From contig NZ_JXQD01000025.1 of NCBI RefSeq assembly GCF_002100145.1, positions 592,166 to 656,165 on the forward strand: a DNA stretch of 64,000 nt, written 5' to 3'. Position 1 is the first letter of the stretch. Every line of letters begins with the position of its first letter. Below, piece after piece: positions 45,301-54,719 of this stretch. Made by a program: the position numbers and the translations under genes. The stretch is from Vibrio sp. qd031. Its GTDB lineage: Bacteria; Pseudomonadota; Gammaproteobacteria; Enterobacterales; Vibrionaceae. Under the pieces are notes generated by a model. The model saw nothing but the letters and a program-made list of their open reading frames with translations. It had not been told where the DNA came from and did not search any database.

Positions 45301-46391
45301 TGGCTAAAGTTGAATTTAAGAACATCAAAAAATCATTTGATGATGTAGAAGTTGTAAAGCACTTTGATTTTACCGTTGAAGACGGTGAGTTCGTGGTATT
45401 CCTTGGTCCATCGGGCTGCGGTAAATCCACCACGTTGCGTATGCTTGCGGGTCTAGAAAGCATCACCTCGGGCGAAATCTACGTTGGCGGCAAGCTAATG
45501 AATAAGATTGACGCAAAAGACCGTGACTTGGCGATGGTATTCCAAAGCTACGCACTGTACCCACACATGACCGTGCACGAAAACATCGCGTTTGCACTTA
45601 AGCTTAAAGGCATGAAAAAGCCTGACATCGACCGTGAAGTGCGCGCTGCAGCTAAAATGCTCGAACTTGATCCACTACTAGACCGTAAACCTAAAGAGCT
45701 GTCTGGTGGTCAACGTCAACGTGTGGCTATGGGCCGCGCAATGGTTCGTACACCAAAAGTATTCTTGTTTGATGAGCCCCTGTCTAACCTAGATGCAAAA
45801 CTTCGTGGCACCATGCGTGAAGAGATTAAGCAGCTTCACCGCGAACTCAAAACCACCACTATCTACGTAACGCACGACCAGATCGAAGCGATGACGTTAG
45901 CGGATCGCATTGTTATCCTCAAAGATGGTTACGTGGCTCAGGTTGGTACGCCAACGGACGTTTTCCAACGCCCTGCAAACAAATTTGTTGCTCAGTTCAT
46001 TGGTAACCCATCAATGAACATGTTGGACGCAAAAATGGTGGATGAGAATGGTGAGTTCTTTATCGAAATCGGCGAGACGCGCATTCCACTTCCAGAGCGC
46101 TTTAAAGCTCACGCATCTAAAAATGTTGCGCTGCACTGCGGTGTTCGCCCAACTGACATCCACTTGCGTGCAGAATTGGTCGATCACGACCGTGTATTCC
46201 CGCTCCCTGTGAAGATCAAAGACAAAGAACTACTAGGCGCAAGCATCTTGCTTAAGACTGAAATCGCGGGTCAACCTCTGATGGTTGAAACTCAGGCGAC
46301 AGAAGTTGCCGCAGATGAAGTCACGCTGTATCTCGATCTTGATTCATTGCATTTGTTTGACGCCTTAAGTGAAAACTCACTAGCAAACTAA
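45300..46391 (+). CDS. ABC sugar transporter ATPase (MalK/UgpC-like)
   Basis: 363 residues. Walker A GPSGCGKST, signature LSGGQRQRVAMGRA, Walker B VFLFDEPLSNLD, H-loop THDQIEA, and a C-terminal OB-fold regulatory region with 'GVRPTDIHL'. It energises the importer encoded just upstream. Placing the ATPase after the GH1 gene is a mild departure from the usual order. Confidence 0.92.
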   Translation: MAKVEFKNIKKSFDDVEVVKHFDFTVEDGEFVVFLGPSGCGKSTTLRMLAGLESITSGEIYVGGKLMNKIDAKDRDLAMVFQSYALYPHMTVHENIAFALKLKGMKKPDIDREVRAAAKMLELDPLLDRKPKELSGGQRQRVAMGRAMVRTPKVFLFDEPLSNLDAKLRGTMREEIKQLHRELKTTTIYVTHDQIEAMTLADRIVILKDGYVAQVGTPTDVFQRPANKFVAQFIGNPSMNMLDAKMVDENGEFFIEIGETRIPLPERFKAHASKNVALHCGVRPTDIHLRAELVDHDRVFPLPVKIKDKELLGASILLKTEIAGQPLMVETQATEVAADEVTLYLDLDSLHLFDALSENSLAN

Positions 46392-46470
46392 TCTGCATAC
46401 TACTGGGCACTCTAGTTCACCGAGTATGAACGTTGTGAGCGAAGAGTGCTGTACTTACCTAGACTTTTAT

Positions 46471-46490
46471 CGCCTCCCAGAAGGGGAGGT
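46471..46490 (+). other. Intercistronic hairpin before the GH94 gene
   Basis: Stem CCTCCC / GGGAGG with loop AGAAG. The 3' arm and following bases also form the purine-rich region ahead of the GH94 start, and a competing stem (CTTACCT / AGGTAAG) is possible. It might therefore affect translation. Confidence 0.55.
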
Positions 46491-46501
46491 AAGGGACTAA
46501 C

Positions 46502-48913
46502 ATGAAATTTGGTTATTTTGACGACACCAACAAAGAGTACGTAGCAACGACACCTGTCACACCCATTAAATGGTGTAACTACGTGGGTACTTTGGATTTT
46601 GGTGGCATTGTAGACAGCAACGGCGGAGTATTGCTTTGTAAGGGCGATCCAGCACTTAATCGTATTACGAAATACGTCGCTCAGCTTCCAAACTCAGACT
46701 TTAAAGGGTCTACTCTGTACCTTAAAGTGCGTGATGAAAATGGCAACGAAGAGATTTTTTCACCGTTTTACACGCCAACACTTAAGCCTTTGGATAAGTT
46801 TGAAAACCACACCGGTTTGTCTTACACCACCATTGTAGCAGAAGCCTATGGCGTGCGCTGCGAGACAACATTTTTCGTGCCTAAAAACGATCCTGTGCTT
46901 TTACAAGACATTAAGATCACCAATATTTCAGATAAGAACCTGCACGTAGATGTGATCCCCGTGTACGAGTTCACTCACTTTGATGCCCTTAAGCAACTAC
47001 TAAACGCGGATTGGGTTCCGCAAACCATGACTCTAAAAGCGCACAAACAAGCGCAAGGTCATACCATTTTAGAGCAGTATGCGTTCATGAAGCGTGACTT
47101 CTCAGTAAACCTCATGACCGCTGATCGCGTTGCAACGTCGTTTGACGGCGATCGTCAGCAGTTCTTGGGTAAAATGGGCTACGGCAGCTGGGCGAAACCT
47201 GAAGCCATCGAAATGGCTGAACTGGGTAACACCGAGTGTTTGCGTGGCGATAATATTGGCGCATTAAACTTGCGTCTTGGCTGGCTAAATAGCAATCAAA
47301 CAGAGCGTACCGTTGTGCAGCTGTCGCAAGCTGAAACGGTGGAAGCGGCGATCCCAATGCTGGAAAAATACCGTGACCATGCGACGGTTGATGCTGCTTT
47401 TAACGAGCTTGGTGAGTTTTGGACTGATTACCTCAACACGGTTGAAGTAGAAACCCCAGATCCTGCAATGAACTCAATGTTGAACGTGCATAACCCACGT
47501 CAATGTCATACCACTAAAAACTGGTCGCGTTACCTATCGCTGTATCAGCTGGGCTACGGCGCACGTGGTATTGGCTTCCGTGACTCTTCACAAGACACGT
47601 TGGGCGTGATTACGCATATGCCAGAGGAAGCACGCGAGTTTATTGAGCGTCTGCTTTCGGTTCAAAATCAAAATGGCTCGGCGATGCACCAGTTCTTCCC
47701 ATCAACGATGGAAGCTAACGCAGGTGACTCTCGTGAAGAAGAAGATCGTCCGGATTACTACGGTGACGACCACTTGTGGATTGTCTACGCAGTAACTCAA
47801 TATGTTAAAGAAACCGGCAACGCAGAATTCTTAAACAAAGTCATTCCGTTCTACCAAAAAGATAAACAAGGCAATCCAGTAGAAAGTGCGACCGTTTGGG
47901 AACACTTACAACGTTCTATCGCCTTCACTTACGGCAACAAAGGCAAACACGGCTTGCCACTGCTTGGCTTTGCTGACTGGAACGATACGGTAAACTTACC
48001 AACTGGCGCTGAGTCAATGATGGTCGCTAGCATGTACGGTAAAGCTATTTTAGACATGCTTGATCTGTGTGATTTACGCGGTGATGTTGAGTTGGCAGCG
48101 AAGCTTCGCGGCCAGTACGACGAAATGAAAGCCACCGTCAATGAGTGCGGTTGGGATGGTGAGTGGTACGTCCGCTACTTCGATGAAAACGGTGCGCCAA
48201 TTGGCTCTCACACTAACGAGCAAGGCCAAATCTATACTAACGGTCAAAGCTGGCCCGTTATTTCTGGCTTTGCAACACCAGAGCGTGCTCAACAAGCGCT
48301 GGATTCAGTAAACACTCGTCTTAATACAGCCAACGGTATTAAGCTATCAACGCCAGGCTACAATGGCTTTGATCCGAAACTGGGTGGCGTATCGACCTAT
48401 CCACCGGGTGCGAAAGAAAATGGAGGTATCTTCCTTCATTCAAACCCTTGGGTGATGATTGCTGAAGCGAAAATGGGCAATGGTGAGCGTGCTTACGAGT
48501 ACTATCGTCAAATTAACCCAGCGTCGAAAAACGACAGCTTAGACGTGTTCGAATCAGAACCCTACTGTTACCCACAAAACATTTTGGGTGATGAGCATCC
48601 TCAATTTGGTTTGGGCCGTAATGCTTGGTTGTCGGGTACGTCGTCATGGACGTATGTTGCTGGTACTCAATGGATTCTAGGCGTTCGTCCAGAAGTAGAT
48701 GGTTTAACGGTTGATCCTTGTATCCCAAGTGAGTGGCCAGAGTTTAAAGTGAGACGTCAGTTCCGCGGTGCAACTTACCACATCCATGTCACCAATCCTG
48801 ATGGTGTCAGCAAAGGTGTGAAAGAGATGCGCGTGAATGGTGAACTTGTCGATGGCAATAAAGCGCCAATTTTCACCTCTGGTGATCATCAAATTGATGT
48901 GATCTTAGGTTAA
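46502..48913 (+). CDS. GH94 disaccharide phosphorylase (cellobiose/chitobiose phosphorylase family)
   Basis: 803 residues, the size of cellobiose and chitobiose phosphorylases. The opening 'MKFGYFDDTNKEYV' and the ending 'DGLTVDPCIPSEWPEF' follow the Vibrio enzymes. The catalytic acid is Asp492 in 'FADWNDT', the same number I recall for V. proteolyticus chitobiose phosphorylase. The phosphate-site 'GTSSWTY' and 'PPGAKENGGIF' are present. It splits a beta-linked disaccharide with phosphate to give a sugar-1-phosphate. The acceptor-site residues differ from both cellobiose and chitobiose enzymes in places, so specificity is open. Confidence 0.88.
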   Translation: MKFGYFDDTNKEYVATTPVTPIKWCNYVGTLDFGGIVDSNGGVLLCKGDPALNRITKYVAQLPNSDFKGSTLYLKVRDENGNEEIFSPFYTPTLKPLDKFENHTGLSYTTIVAEAYGVRCETTFFVPKNDPVLLQDIKITNISDKNLHVDVIPVYEFTHFDALKQLLNADWVPQTMTLKAHKQAQGHTILEQYAFMKRDFSVNLMTADRVATSFDGDRQQFLGKMGYGSWAKPEAIEMAELGNTECLRGDNIGALNLRLGWLNSNQTERTVVQLSQAETVEAAIPMLEKYRDHATVDAAFNELGEFWTDYLNTVEVETPDPAMNSMLNVHNPRQCHTTKNWSRYLSLYQLGYGARGIGFRDSSQDTLGVITHMPEEAREFIERLLSVQNQNGSAMHQFFPSTMEANAGDSREEEDRPDYYGDDHLWIVYAVTQYVKETGNAEFLNKVIPFYQKDKQGNPVESATVWEHLQRSIAFTYGNKGKHGLPLLGFADWNDTVNLPTGAESMMVASMYGKAILDMLDLCDLRGDVELAAKLRGQYDEMKATVNECGWDGEWYVRYFDENGAPIGSHTNEQGQIYTNGQSWPVISGFATPERAQQALDSVNTRLNTANGIKLSTPGYNGFDPKLGGVSTYPPGAKENGGIFLHSNPWVMIAEAKMGNGERAYEYYRQINPASKNDSLDVFESEPYCYPQNILGDEHPQFGLGRNAWLSGTSSWTYVAGTQWILGVRPEVDGLTVDPCIPSEWPEFKVRRQFRGATYHIHVTNPDGVSKGVKEMRVNGELVDGNKAPIFTSGDHQIDVILG

Positions 48914-48919
48914 GCGCTA

Positions 48920-48947
48920 TAGGGGAGGATGAGTCCTCCCCTTGTTT
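48920..48947 (+). terminator. Hairpin/partial terminator between the GH94 and GH116-like genes
   Basis: Stem AGGGGAGGA / TCCTCCCCT followed by TTGTTTT. It is strong enough to terminate part of the transcript, so the GH116-like gene may be expressed less or have its own promoter. Confidence 0.6.
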
Positions 48948-49041
48948 TCAAAGCACGTGTCAGTGGTCGCTCTTTGAGCAGCACGAGCCTTTTACCGACA
49001 CACATTTTGCTTCTCCACGAGGCAATATCTAAGGCATAATT

Positions 49042-52000
49042 ATGATAAACAGTATTCCCTACACAACTTACCACGGCAGTGCAGCACAATTGTGTCGCAA
49101 AGGCGATGCCGTTGAGTTTATTCAACCTTGGTACACGCCAATCTCGACAACTCCGGCAAATACTGGAATGGCTATCGGTGGCATTGGCAGTACCTTTACT
49201 CTGACCCCTCAGGGTCAAACGCCGAATTTTAGCTCTATTCCAGGCATTTTCATTGATTGCAGTGAAGAAGACATTCACTTTAACGATTTTTACTGCTCAG
49301 TGATGGCGCCGTTATCTTTAGATAATATTGCGCTTGGAAAGATGGATGAAGTCAGCATTTTTTTAAAGTTTTACCCAGCGTTATTCAATGGCAAAACGTT
49401 GGATCTCACCGAGGCTTCGACGGCGTTAGAGAGCATTAAGCAAGCTGCAATCAGTGGGTCGTTTTACGCGGACAACCGCGACAATTTCCAACGTTGGAAC
49501 ATCGAACTCAATTCAAAGACACGTAGCGCTATTGAAGCAGACGAACGCTCGTTAGAGACGCAGCTGTTAGTGCTGGTAGATTTCTTTAATGGCTTATTGA
49601 TTAACACGTCAGCACAAAGCTTGGCACTGACCGCTGGAGAAGCGACTCGCGGTGAAGTCAATGCAGTGCCCGGCGAACAGATCGACTACAAAGCGCTGTA
49701 CCCGATGGCGCATTTCGACTATCAGTCGTTTGGTGATATTGCGGTCAGCCGTAAAGTGGTGTCTCCTGTGGTTAAAGACGACAAAGTGCTGTGCTCATTG
49801 CCAATGCACTGGAACCACTTTAGCCTGAGTAACCAGGGCAGTGACACGCAACTCGTTACTTTGGTTCAACCACTGAACAACCTTATTGGCTCGACGTACC
49901 GAAAAGGCCGTGACGGCATTCAAGATTCCGCGTGTTCGCTTACTCAAAATCCAATCAGTCAACACCATGAAAATGTCCAGTTTACCCATGATGATCAGCT
50001 GTTTAATGGCGTAAGTCAAAGCAGCCAATCGGGGTATGCAGCTGACATCGAAGGTGAAGTCATTTACGGTGTTCAGGTCGACCGCTCGCTGGTTGAATCT
50101 GGCAAAGTAACGGTGACTACAAAGCGTAATGTCTACACCACCAAGCGCGATAAAGTAGTTAAAGCCGCGCTTGAAACGGGTCGCACTAACGATCATTTCG
50201 ACTACGGTATTTATACCAAGCGCGAGGCGCTAGCCAGTCTTGTCACTGTGCAAGTGGAACTAAAACCAGGCGAGTCTGTGGACGTGCGTTTTGCGCAGCT
50301 TCACGACCATAAAAAAATATCGCTTAACGGCTGGGAATCAGAGAAAGCTTATACCCAGTTTTACTCAAATGAAAACACCGCAAACACCATTTTAAACGAG
50401 TGGTTGCCGCAATTAGAGAGCATTGAAAAGCGCATTGTTGACCAGCAATCAGACTACCTAGTAAAGGCTAAGCAGTCCATGAGCGACAGTGCGGCGGTTA
50501 AGCATGCGACAATGGCGATGAACACATTGTCTTTCTTAGCTGAGTCAACGGTATGGGATGCAAAAGACAAGTTTTTGGTGAAAGAGTGTGTTGATTACCC
50601 ATTCTTTAACTCCCTTGACGTATACTTTTACGGGTCGTTCTCATTGCTCTATTTATTGCCAGAGCTAGATGGTTCGGTGATGAAAGAGTTTGCCAATGCA
50701 ATACTTGCCGCTGACGATACAACACGTCGTTTTTGGGAGTACGAAGATAAGCCACACGCGGAGTTGGTTGACGCGAAATACGAAGGTGTTCGCGCAATCA
50801 CGGGTGCCGTTATTCATGACTTGGGTAGCCCTTTTGACATTCAGCCAGATGCGTATACATGGCACAATGTGAAAGAGTGGAAGGATCTCGCGCCGAAATA
50901 CATTTTGATGGTGTATCGTCACTATCAGCGTAGCGGTGATATAGAGATCGTGAAAGCCTGCTGGGAAGCGATTGGTGCAAGCTTGGATTACCTCGGTAAC
51001 CTAATCGAAGAGGGGGATACGTTACCTCTCACTCGCGGCACCGATGATACCTTTGATAATTTGTCATCACATGGCGTGTCTATTTACTGTGGCAGTTTGT
51101 GGGTAGCAGGATTGAAGGCGGCGTCAGAAATGGCTTCAATGCTTGGGCATTTTGAGTTGTCTGCGGATTGGCGAGCACAGTCTGACGCTGCTTTAGTGAC
51201 ACTCGAGCAGGGACTATGGGACGAAAAGCAAGGTTACTATCACTTCTTTGTCACGCCGATTCAGGCAAAGCATCTAACAGGCGTTGAGTACCAAGCGTTA
51301 GAAGCTTTGGGTATAGCAATGACAGGCTCCCCACTTAGCGACATGGTGGCGTTAAACCAATACCTCGACAGTGTTGACGCTGACAGTCCATTGTCTAAGT
51401 TAGAACAACGCCAAGTGAAGAAAAAGCAGCTGAAACACATCGCGCCGCAGGCGTTTACGGAGGCTTTTGATCAGTTGGTCGCTGATTCAGACAATAGCTT
51501 TGGTGATGCGTTGCTTGCCGACAGTTATTTGAAGCTGATTGGCTTAGAAGGCATTTTTGATGCATCTCGCATCGAACGCAGCCTTGACTATATTTTGGCG
51601 CGTAACTACGAAGCAAACAGTCCAAAACTGGGTGTTGCTAACATGGTTTTGGCCGATGGCGCGCCACATGATGCGTTCCAAGCACAAGATGTTTGGATTG
51701 GTGTTCAGTTTAGTGTTGCTACCGCACTTCGCCTTGCAGGAAAAACCGAGCAAGCCGAAGCGTTGATGAACACGGTGTATGACGCACTGTATGAATTGGC
51801 GAAAATTCCGTTTGCAGCGCCAGAAGGCTTTAACTGCTCAGTTGCAGTCAATGCAGAAGACTTGGCGGCTCAGTTCGATTTGGCCTTACCCAAAGCTTGT
51901 GAATGGCTTACTGCACTAAAAACCAGTGGCTGCTTACTAAGCGATGGCCGAGTGCACCCATCGATCACTAAAGATCGCTCTGAGTTCTTTGAGCTGGTTA

Positions 52001-52119
52001 ACAAAGACATTGACGCTGCCTCAATAACCAAACTTCACCCTTGGTTGTTAAGCACCGGATTAAAGTACACCGCAGGCCGTTACTTTAGACCGGGAATGAT
52101 TTTCTCGTACCTATACTAG
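49042..52119 (+). CDS. GH116-like glycoside hydrolase (bile-acid beta-glucosidase/GBA2 family)
   Basis: 1025 residues. The N-terminal part has the GH116 signature 'GMAIGGIGS...', and the (alpha/alpha)6 C-terminal part has 'FFNSLDVYFYGSF', 'AVIHDLGSPF', 'WKDLAPKYILMVYRHY', 'DDTFDNL' and 'QDVWIGVQ'. By comparison with human GBA2 the acid/base is Asp668, in 'TDDTFD'. The nucleophile region is 'KECVDYP', with Glu515 or Asp518 at the key place. Longer than most bacterial members. No signal peptide. It probably removes glucose or xylose from beta-linked sugars taken up by the transporter, beside GH1 and GH94. Confidence 0.75.
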   Translation: MINSIPYTTYHGSAAQLCRKGDAVEFIQPWYTPISTTPANTGMAIGGIGSTFTLTPQGQTPNFSSIPGIFIDCSEEDIHFNDFYCSVMAPLSLDNIALGKMDEVSIFLKFYPALFNGKTLDLTEASTALESIKQAAISGSFYADNRDNFQRWNIELNSKTRSAIEADERSLETQLLVLVDFFNGLLINTSAQSLALTAGEATRGEVNAVPGEQIDYKALYPMAHFDYQSFGDIAVSRKVVSPVVKDDKVLCSLPMHWNHFSLSNQGSDTQLVTLVQPLNNLIGSTYRKGRDGIQDSACSLTQNPISQHHENVQFTHDDQLFNGVSQSSQSGYAADIEGEVIYGVQVDRSLVESGKVTVTTKRNVYTTKRDKVVKAALETGRTNDHFDYGIYTKREALASLVTVQVELKPGESVDVRFAQLHDHKKISLNGWESEKAYTQFYSNENTANTILNEWLPQLESIEKRIVDQQSDYLVKAKQSMSDSAAVKHATMAMNTLSFLAESTVWDAKDKFLVKECVDYPFFNSLDVYFYGSFSLLYLLPELDGSVMKEFANAILAADDTTRRFWEYEDKPHAELVDAKYEGVRAITGAVIHDLGSPFDIQPDAYTWHNVKEWKDLAPKYILMVYRHYQRSGDIEIVKACWEAIGASLDYLGNLIEEGDTLPLTRGTDDTFDNLSSHGVSIYCGSLWVAGLKAASEMASMLGHFELSADWRAQSDAALVTLEQGLWDEKQGYYHFFVTPIQAKHLTGVEYQALEALGIAMTGSPLSDMVALNQYLDSVDADSPLSKLEQRQVKKKQLKHIAPQAFTEAFDQLVADSDNSFGDALLADSYLKLIGLEGIFDASRIERSLDYILARNYEANSPKLGVANMVLADGAPHDAFQAQDVWIGVQFSVATALRLAGKTEQAEALMNTVYDALYELAKIPFAAPEGFNCSVAVNAEDLAAQFDLALPKACEWLTALKTSGCLLSDGRVHPSITKDRSEFFELVNKDIDAASITKLHPWLLSTGLKYTAGRYFRPGMIFSYLY

Positions 52120-52142
52120 GGAGAATCGTCTTTAAAATGACC

Positions 52143-52176
52143 AAAAAGTCAGCCCTATCGAGGCTGACTTTTTTCT
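52143..52176 (+). terminator. Rho-independent terminator of the beta-glucoside operon
   Basis: Stem AAAAAGTCAGCC / GGCTGACTTTTT around a seven-base loop, ending in six T on the plus strand, 24 bases after the GH116-like stop. Confidence 0.92.
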
Positions 52177-52323
52177 TGGTGATCACAAATGAATTGTGAA
52201 CAGTACAACGTCCACTAATTGGAAACAAAACTATGTTTTTATACACAGTTTTGCCGCATTGTACTTAGCAATAACGCTTAACAGTCATATAGTAATACCT
52301 ATGACTCCGACCTTGAAAATACT

Positions 52324-53337
52324 ATGGCCCGAACAAAAACTTCAGCAAGTGTTTATGATGTTGCAAAATTAGCGGGTGTCTCCGTTAGCACTGTTTCTCG
52401 TTTCTTAAATCGCTCCAGTTTTGTCTCCGATGACAAGGCGCAAAAAATTGAACAAGCCATTATCGATAGTGGATACAAACCCAAATACCAAATGCAGGTG
52501 AATACTGCACGACGCTCAATGACCATTGGTGTGCTTGTTCAACATCCCGATAGTCCATTCACCAGTCGTATTCTCAATGACATGGAAAAAACACTGATCG
52601 CGCAAGGGTATTCGTTGGTAATCGCCTCAGGTCACTGGCGAAGTTCTTTGGAAGAGCACGCACTCGATTATCTGCTTAGGAGCAACGTTGACGGGATCAT
52701 TGTGGTCACCGGAAACCTCGAAAAACAAAAAATCGTGCGCATGGCTCAATCGATACCTATGGTCACATTAGGTTATGACATTGAAGCACCTAATGTGCAC
52801 TCATTGCAGCTCGATAACGAGCTAGGTGGCTATATGGCGACGCTTCACTTGATGCAGCAAGGCCATGTTAACATTGCGCATATAAAGGGCTTGCACAGCC
52901 AACCAGACTCGGGGGCTCGCTATCAAGGTTATAAGCGTGCGTTGTCTGAGGCCGATATTGAAATCAATCCAAAACTGGTCAAAGAGGGGGACTTTAGTTG
53001 CGAGCAGGGGTATGAGCAAACACTAAAACTGATTGACAGCAACATTCACTTTTCCGCTATCTTTGCGGCAAACGATCTTACTGCCTACGGCGCGATCAAG
53101 GCTTTGCATGACCGAGATATTCGAGTGCCTGAAGATGTGTCTGTGATTGGGTTTGATGACTTGCCTACGTCCCAGTACTTCACTCCGGCACTGACTACGT
53201 TAAGGCAACCGGTCGAAGAGTTAGGCGAGCTTTGCGCCAACACAATACTGAATCATCTTTCGGGTGATCGCCTTGACGAACGGTTACCTCCGATTGACCT
53301 CATAGTTAGACAATCGACAAAATCGTTATATCGTTAA
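52324..53337 (+). CDS. LacI-family transcriptional regulator
   Basis: 337 residues. Helix-turn-helix SVYDVAKLAGVSVSTVSRFLN and a sugar-binding domain with 'GFDDLPTSQYFTPALTTLRQP'. Follows the operon terminator and precedes the oxidase gene by 39 bases, so it may be co-transcribed with it, or may control the beta-glucoside genes as a second regulator. Effector unknown. Confidence 0.86.
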   Translation: MARTKTSASVYDVAKLAGVSVSTVSRFLNRSSFVSDDKAQKIEQAIIDSGYKPKYQMQVNTARRSMTIGVLVQHPDSPFTSRILNDMEKTLIAQGYSLVIASGHWRSSLEEHALDYLLRSNVDGIIVVTGNLEKQKIVRMAQSIPMVTLGYDIEAPNVHSLQLDNELGGYMATLHLMQQGHVNIAHIKGLHSQPDSGARYQGYKRALSEADIEINPKLVKEGDFSCEQGYEQTLKLIDSNIHFSAIFAANDLTAYGAIKALHDRDIRVPEDVSVIGFDDLPTSQYFTPALTTLRQPVEELGELCANTILNHLSGDRLDERLPPIDLIVRQSTKSLYR

Positions 53338-53376
53338 CGCTGAGAATGAGCAGTGAGCTAGAACAGGGAAGGTTCA

Positions 53377-54582
53377 ATGGACAAACAATTTGATTTTGTG
53401 ATTGTAGGTGGCGGAATTGTTGGGGTATCCACGGCGTGGCAGCTTCAACAAGCGTACCCAAATAAACGCATTGCATTACTAGAGAAAGAAACCCAATTAG
53501 CCCAACATCAAACGGGCCATAATAGCGGTGTTATTCACGCGGGTATTTACTATCAACCGGGGAGCTTAAAGGCGAAGTTTTGCAAGCAAGGATTATTGAA
53601 AACCGTCGCATTTTGTCAGCAAAAAAAACTGCCTTATAAACAAATTGGTAAGCTATTGGTTGCAACCAATGCACTAGAACTCGAAAGGATGCTTGCCCTT
53701 GAAGAGCGCGCCGCCGAATTAGGGATTAAGGTGGAGCTTCTCGACAAACAGCAATTACTCGCACGAGAGCCTAACGTCAATGGCATTGGCGCATTGTTTG
53801 TTAAAGACACCGGCATCGTTGATTACGTTGCGCTGTGTCAGTCAATGGCCGATGAGTTTGAACAGTTGGGTGGTAGTATCCTCTATCAATCTCCTGTAAC
53901 CGCTATGCACGAGTCACAGGACAGTATCACCCTGGACACCAATACACAGTCAATCGAGGCAAGTTACGTCATCTGCTGCGGGGGGTTAATGGCGGATCGT
54001 TTGGCTAAAATGCTGGGACTAGGAAAAGACTTTCAAATTGTGCCATACCGCGGCGAATACTATCGTCTCGACGATCCATCGCTTACATTCAATCATCTCG
54101 TTTACCCCATTCCTGATCCAGAGCTTCCTTTTCTTGGTGTCCATATCACCCCGATGGTGGATGGCACGGTGACAGTAGGCCCAAATGCTGTACAAGGTTG
54201 GAAGCGAGAAGGGTATGGCCGCTGCAATTTTAGCGTTCAGGATACCGCCGAATTACTGCGCTTTCCTGGCTTTTGGAAGGTCGCGAGCAAACATTGGATG
54301 CAGGGTGCGACAGAGTTTAAAAATTCGCTGTTTAAGAGTGAGTACACCAAACTGGTTCAAAAATATTGCAATCAAATTACTCCTTCAAAACTATCGACGT
54401 ACCCAGCGGGAATACGTGCTCAAGCGGTTAAATCCGATGGAACTTTAGTGCATGACTTTTTGTTTGAAGCGTCTCGTCGGAGTCTACACGTCTGCAACGC
54501 GCCATCTCCCGCGGCCACGTCAGCAATGCCAATTGGTGAATACATAGTTCAGCAAGTTACTGAAAAGTATAGCACTTTATAA
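53377..54582 (+). CDS. lhgO: L-2-hydroxyglutarate oxidase/dehydrogenase
   Basis: 401 residues. FAD-binding GxGxxG-type fold 'FVIVGGGIVGVSTAWQL', then 'HQTGHNSGVIHAGIYY', a segment diagnostic for LhgO/L2HGDH, and the C-terminal 'AGIRAQAVKSDGTLVHDF'. It oxidises L-2-hydroxyglutarate to 2-oxoglutarate, feeding electrons to the quinone pool. GGGAAGG precedes the ATG. Its pairing with a LacI-type regulator is unusual. Confidence 0.87.
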   Translation: MDKQFDFVIVGGGIVGVSTAWQLQQAYPNKRIALLEKETQLAQHQTGHNSGVIHAGIYYQPGSLKAKFCKQGLLKTVAFCQQKKLPYKQIGKLLVATNALELERMLALEERAAELGIKVELLDKQQLLAREPNVNGIGALFVKDTGIVDYVALCQSMADEFEQLGGSILYQSPVTAMHESQDSITLDTNTQSIEASYVICCGGLMADRLAKMLGLGKDFQIVPYRGEYYRLDDPSLTFNHLVYPIPDPELPFLGVHITPMVDGTVTVGPNAVQGWKREGYGRCNFSVQDTAELLRFPGFWKVASKHWMQGATEFKNSLFKSEYTKLVQKYCNQITPSKLSTYPAGIRAQAVKSDGTLVHDFLFEASRRSLHVCNAPSPAATSAMPIGEYIVQQVTEKYSTL

Positions 54583-54631
54583 GTTCTGATGATGGTACAG
54601 TGTTTAAATACAAGTACTGCATGTAAAACTA

Positions 54632-54647
54632 CTGTATGAAAAAACAG
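54632..54647. promoter_or_regulatory. LexA box 1
   Basis: CTGTATGAAAAAACAG fits CTGT-N8-ACAG exactly. It lies just upstream of the -35 element of the small downstream gene. Confidence 0.85.
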
Positions 54648-54655
54648 TAAATTGT

Positions 54656-54684
54656 TTGACAAACGTTTTTCGCCACACTATAAC
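54656..54684 (+). promoter_or_regulatory. Sigma-70 promoter of the LexA-controlled small gene
   Basis: TTGACA at 54656-54661 and TATAAC at 54679-54684, with exactly 17 bases between them. It is framed by two LexA boxes, the second touching the -10 element. Confidence 0.85.
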
Positions 54685-54699
54685 TGTATGTATAGACAG
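54684..54699. promoter_or_regulatory. LexA box 2
   Basis: CTGTATGTATAGACAG fits CTGT-N8-ACAG exactly and starts at the last base of the -10 hexamer, where LexA would block RNA polymerase. Confidence 0.87.
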
Positions 54700-54719
54700 C
54701 AATAGTGTGGAGGTGAACA

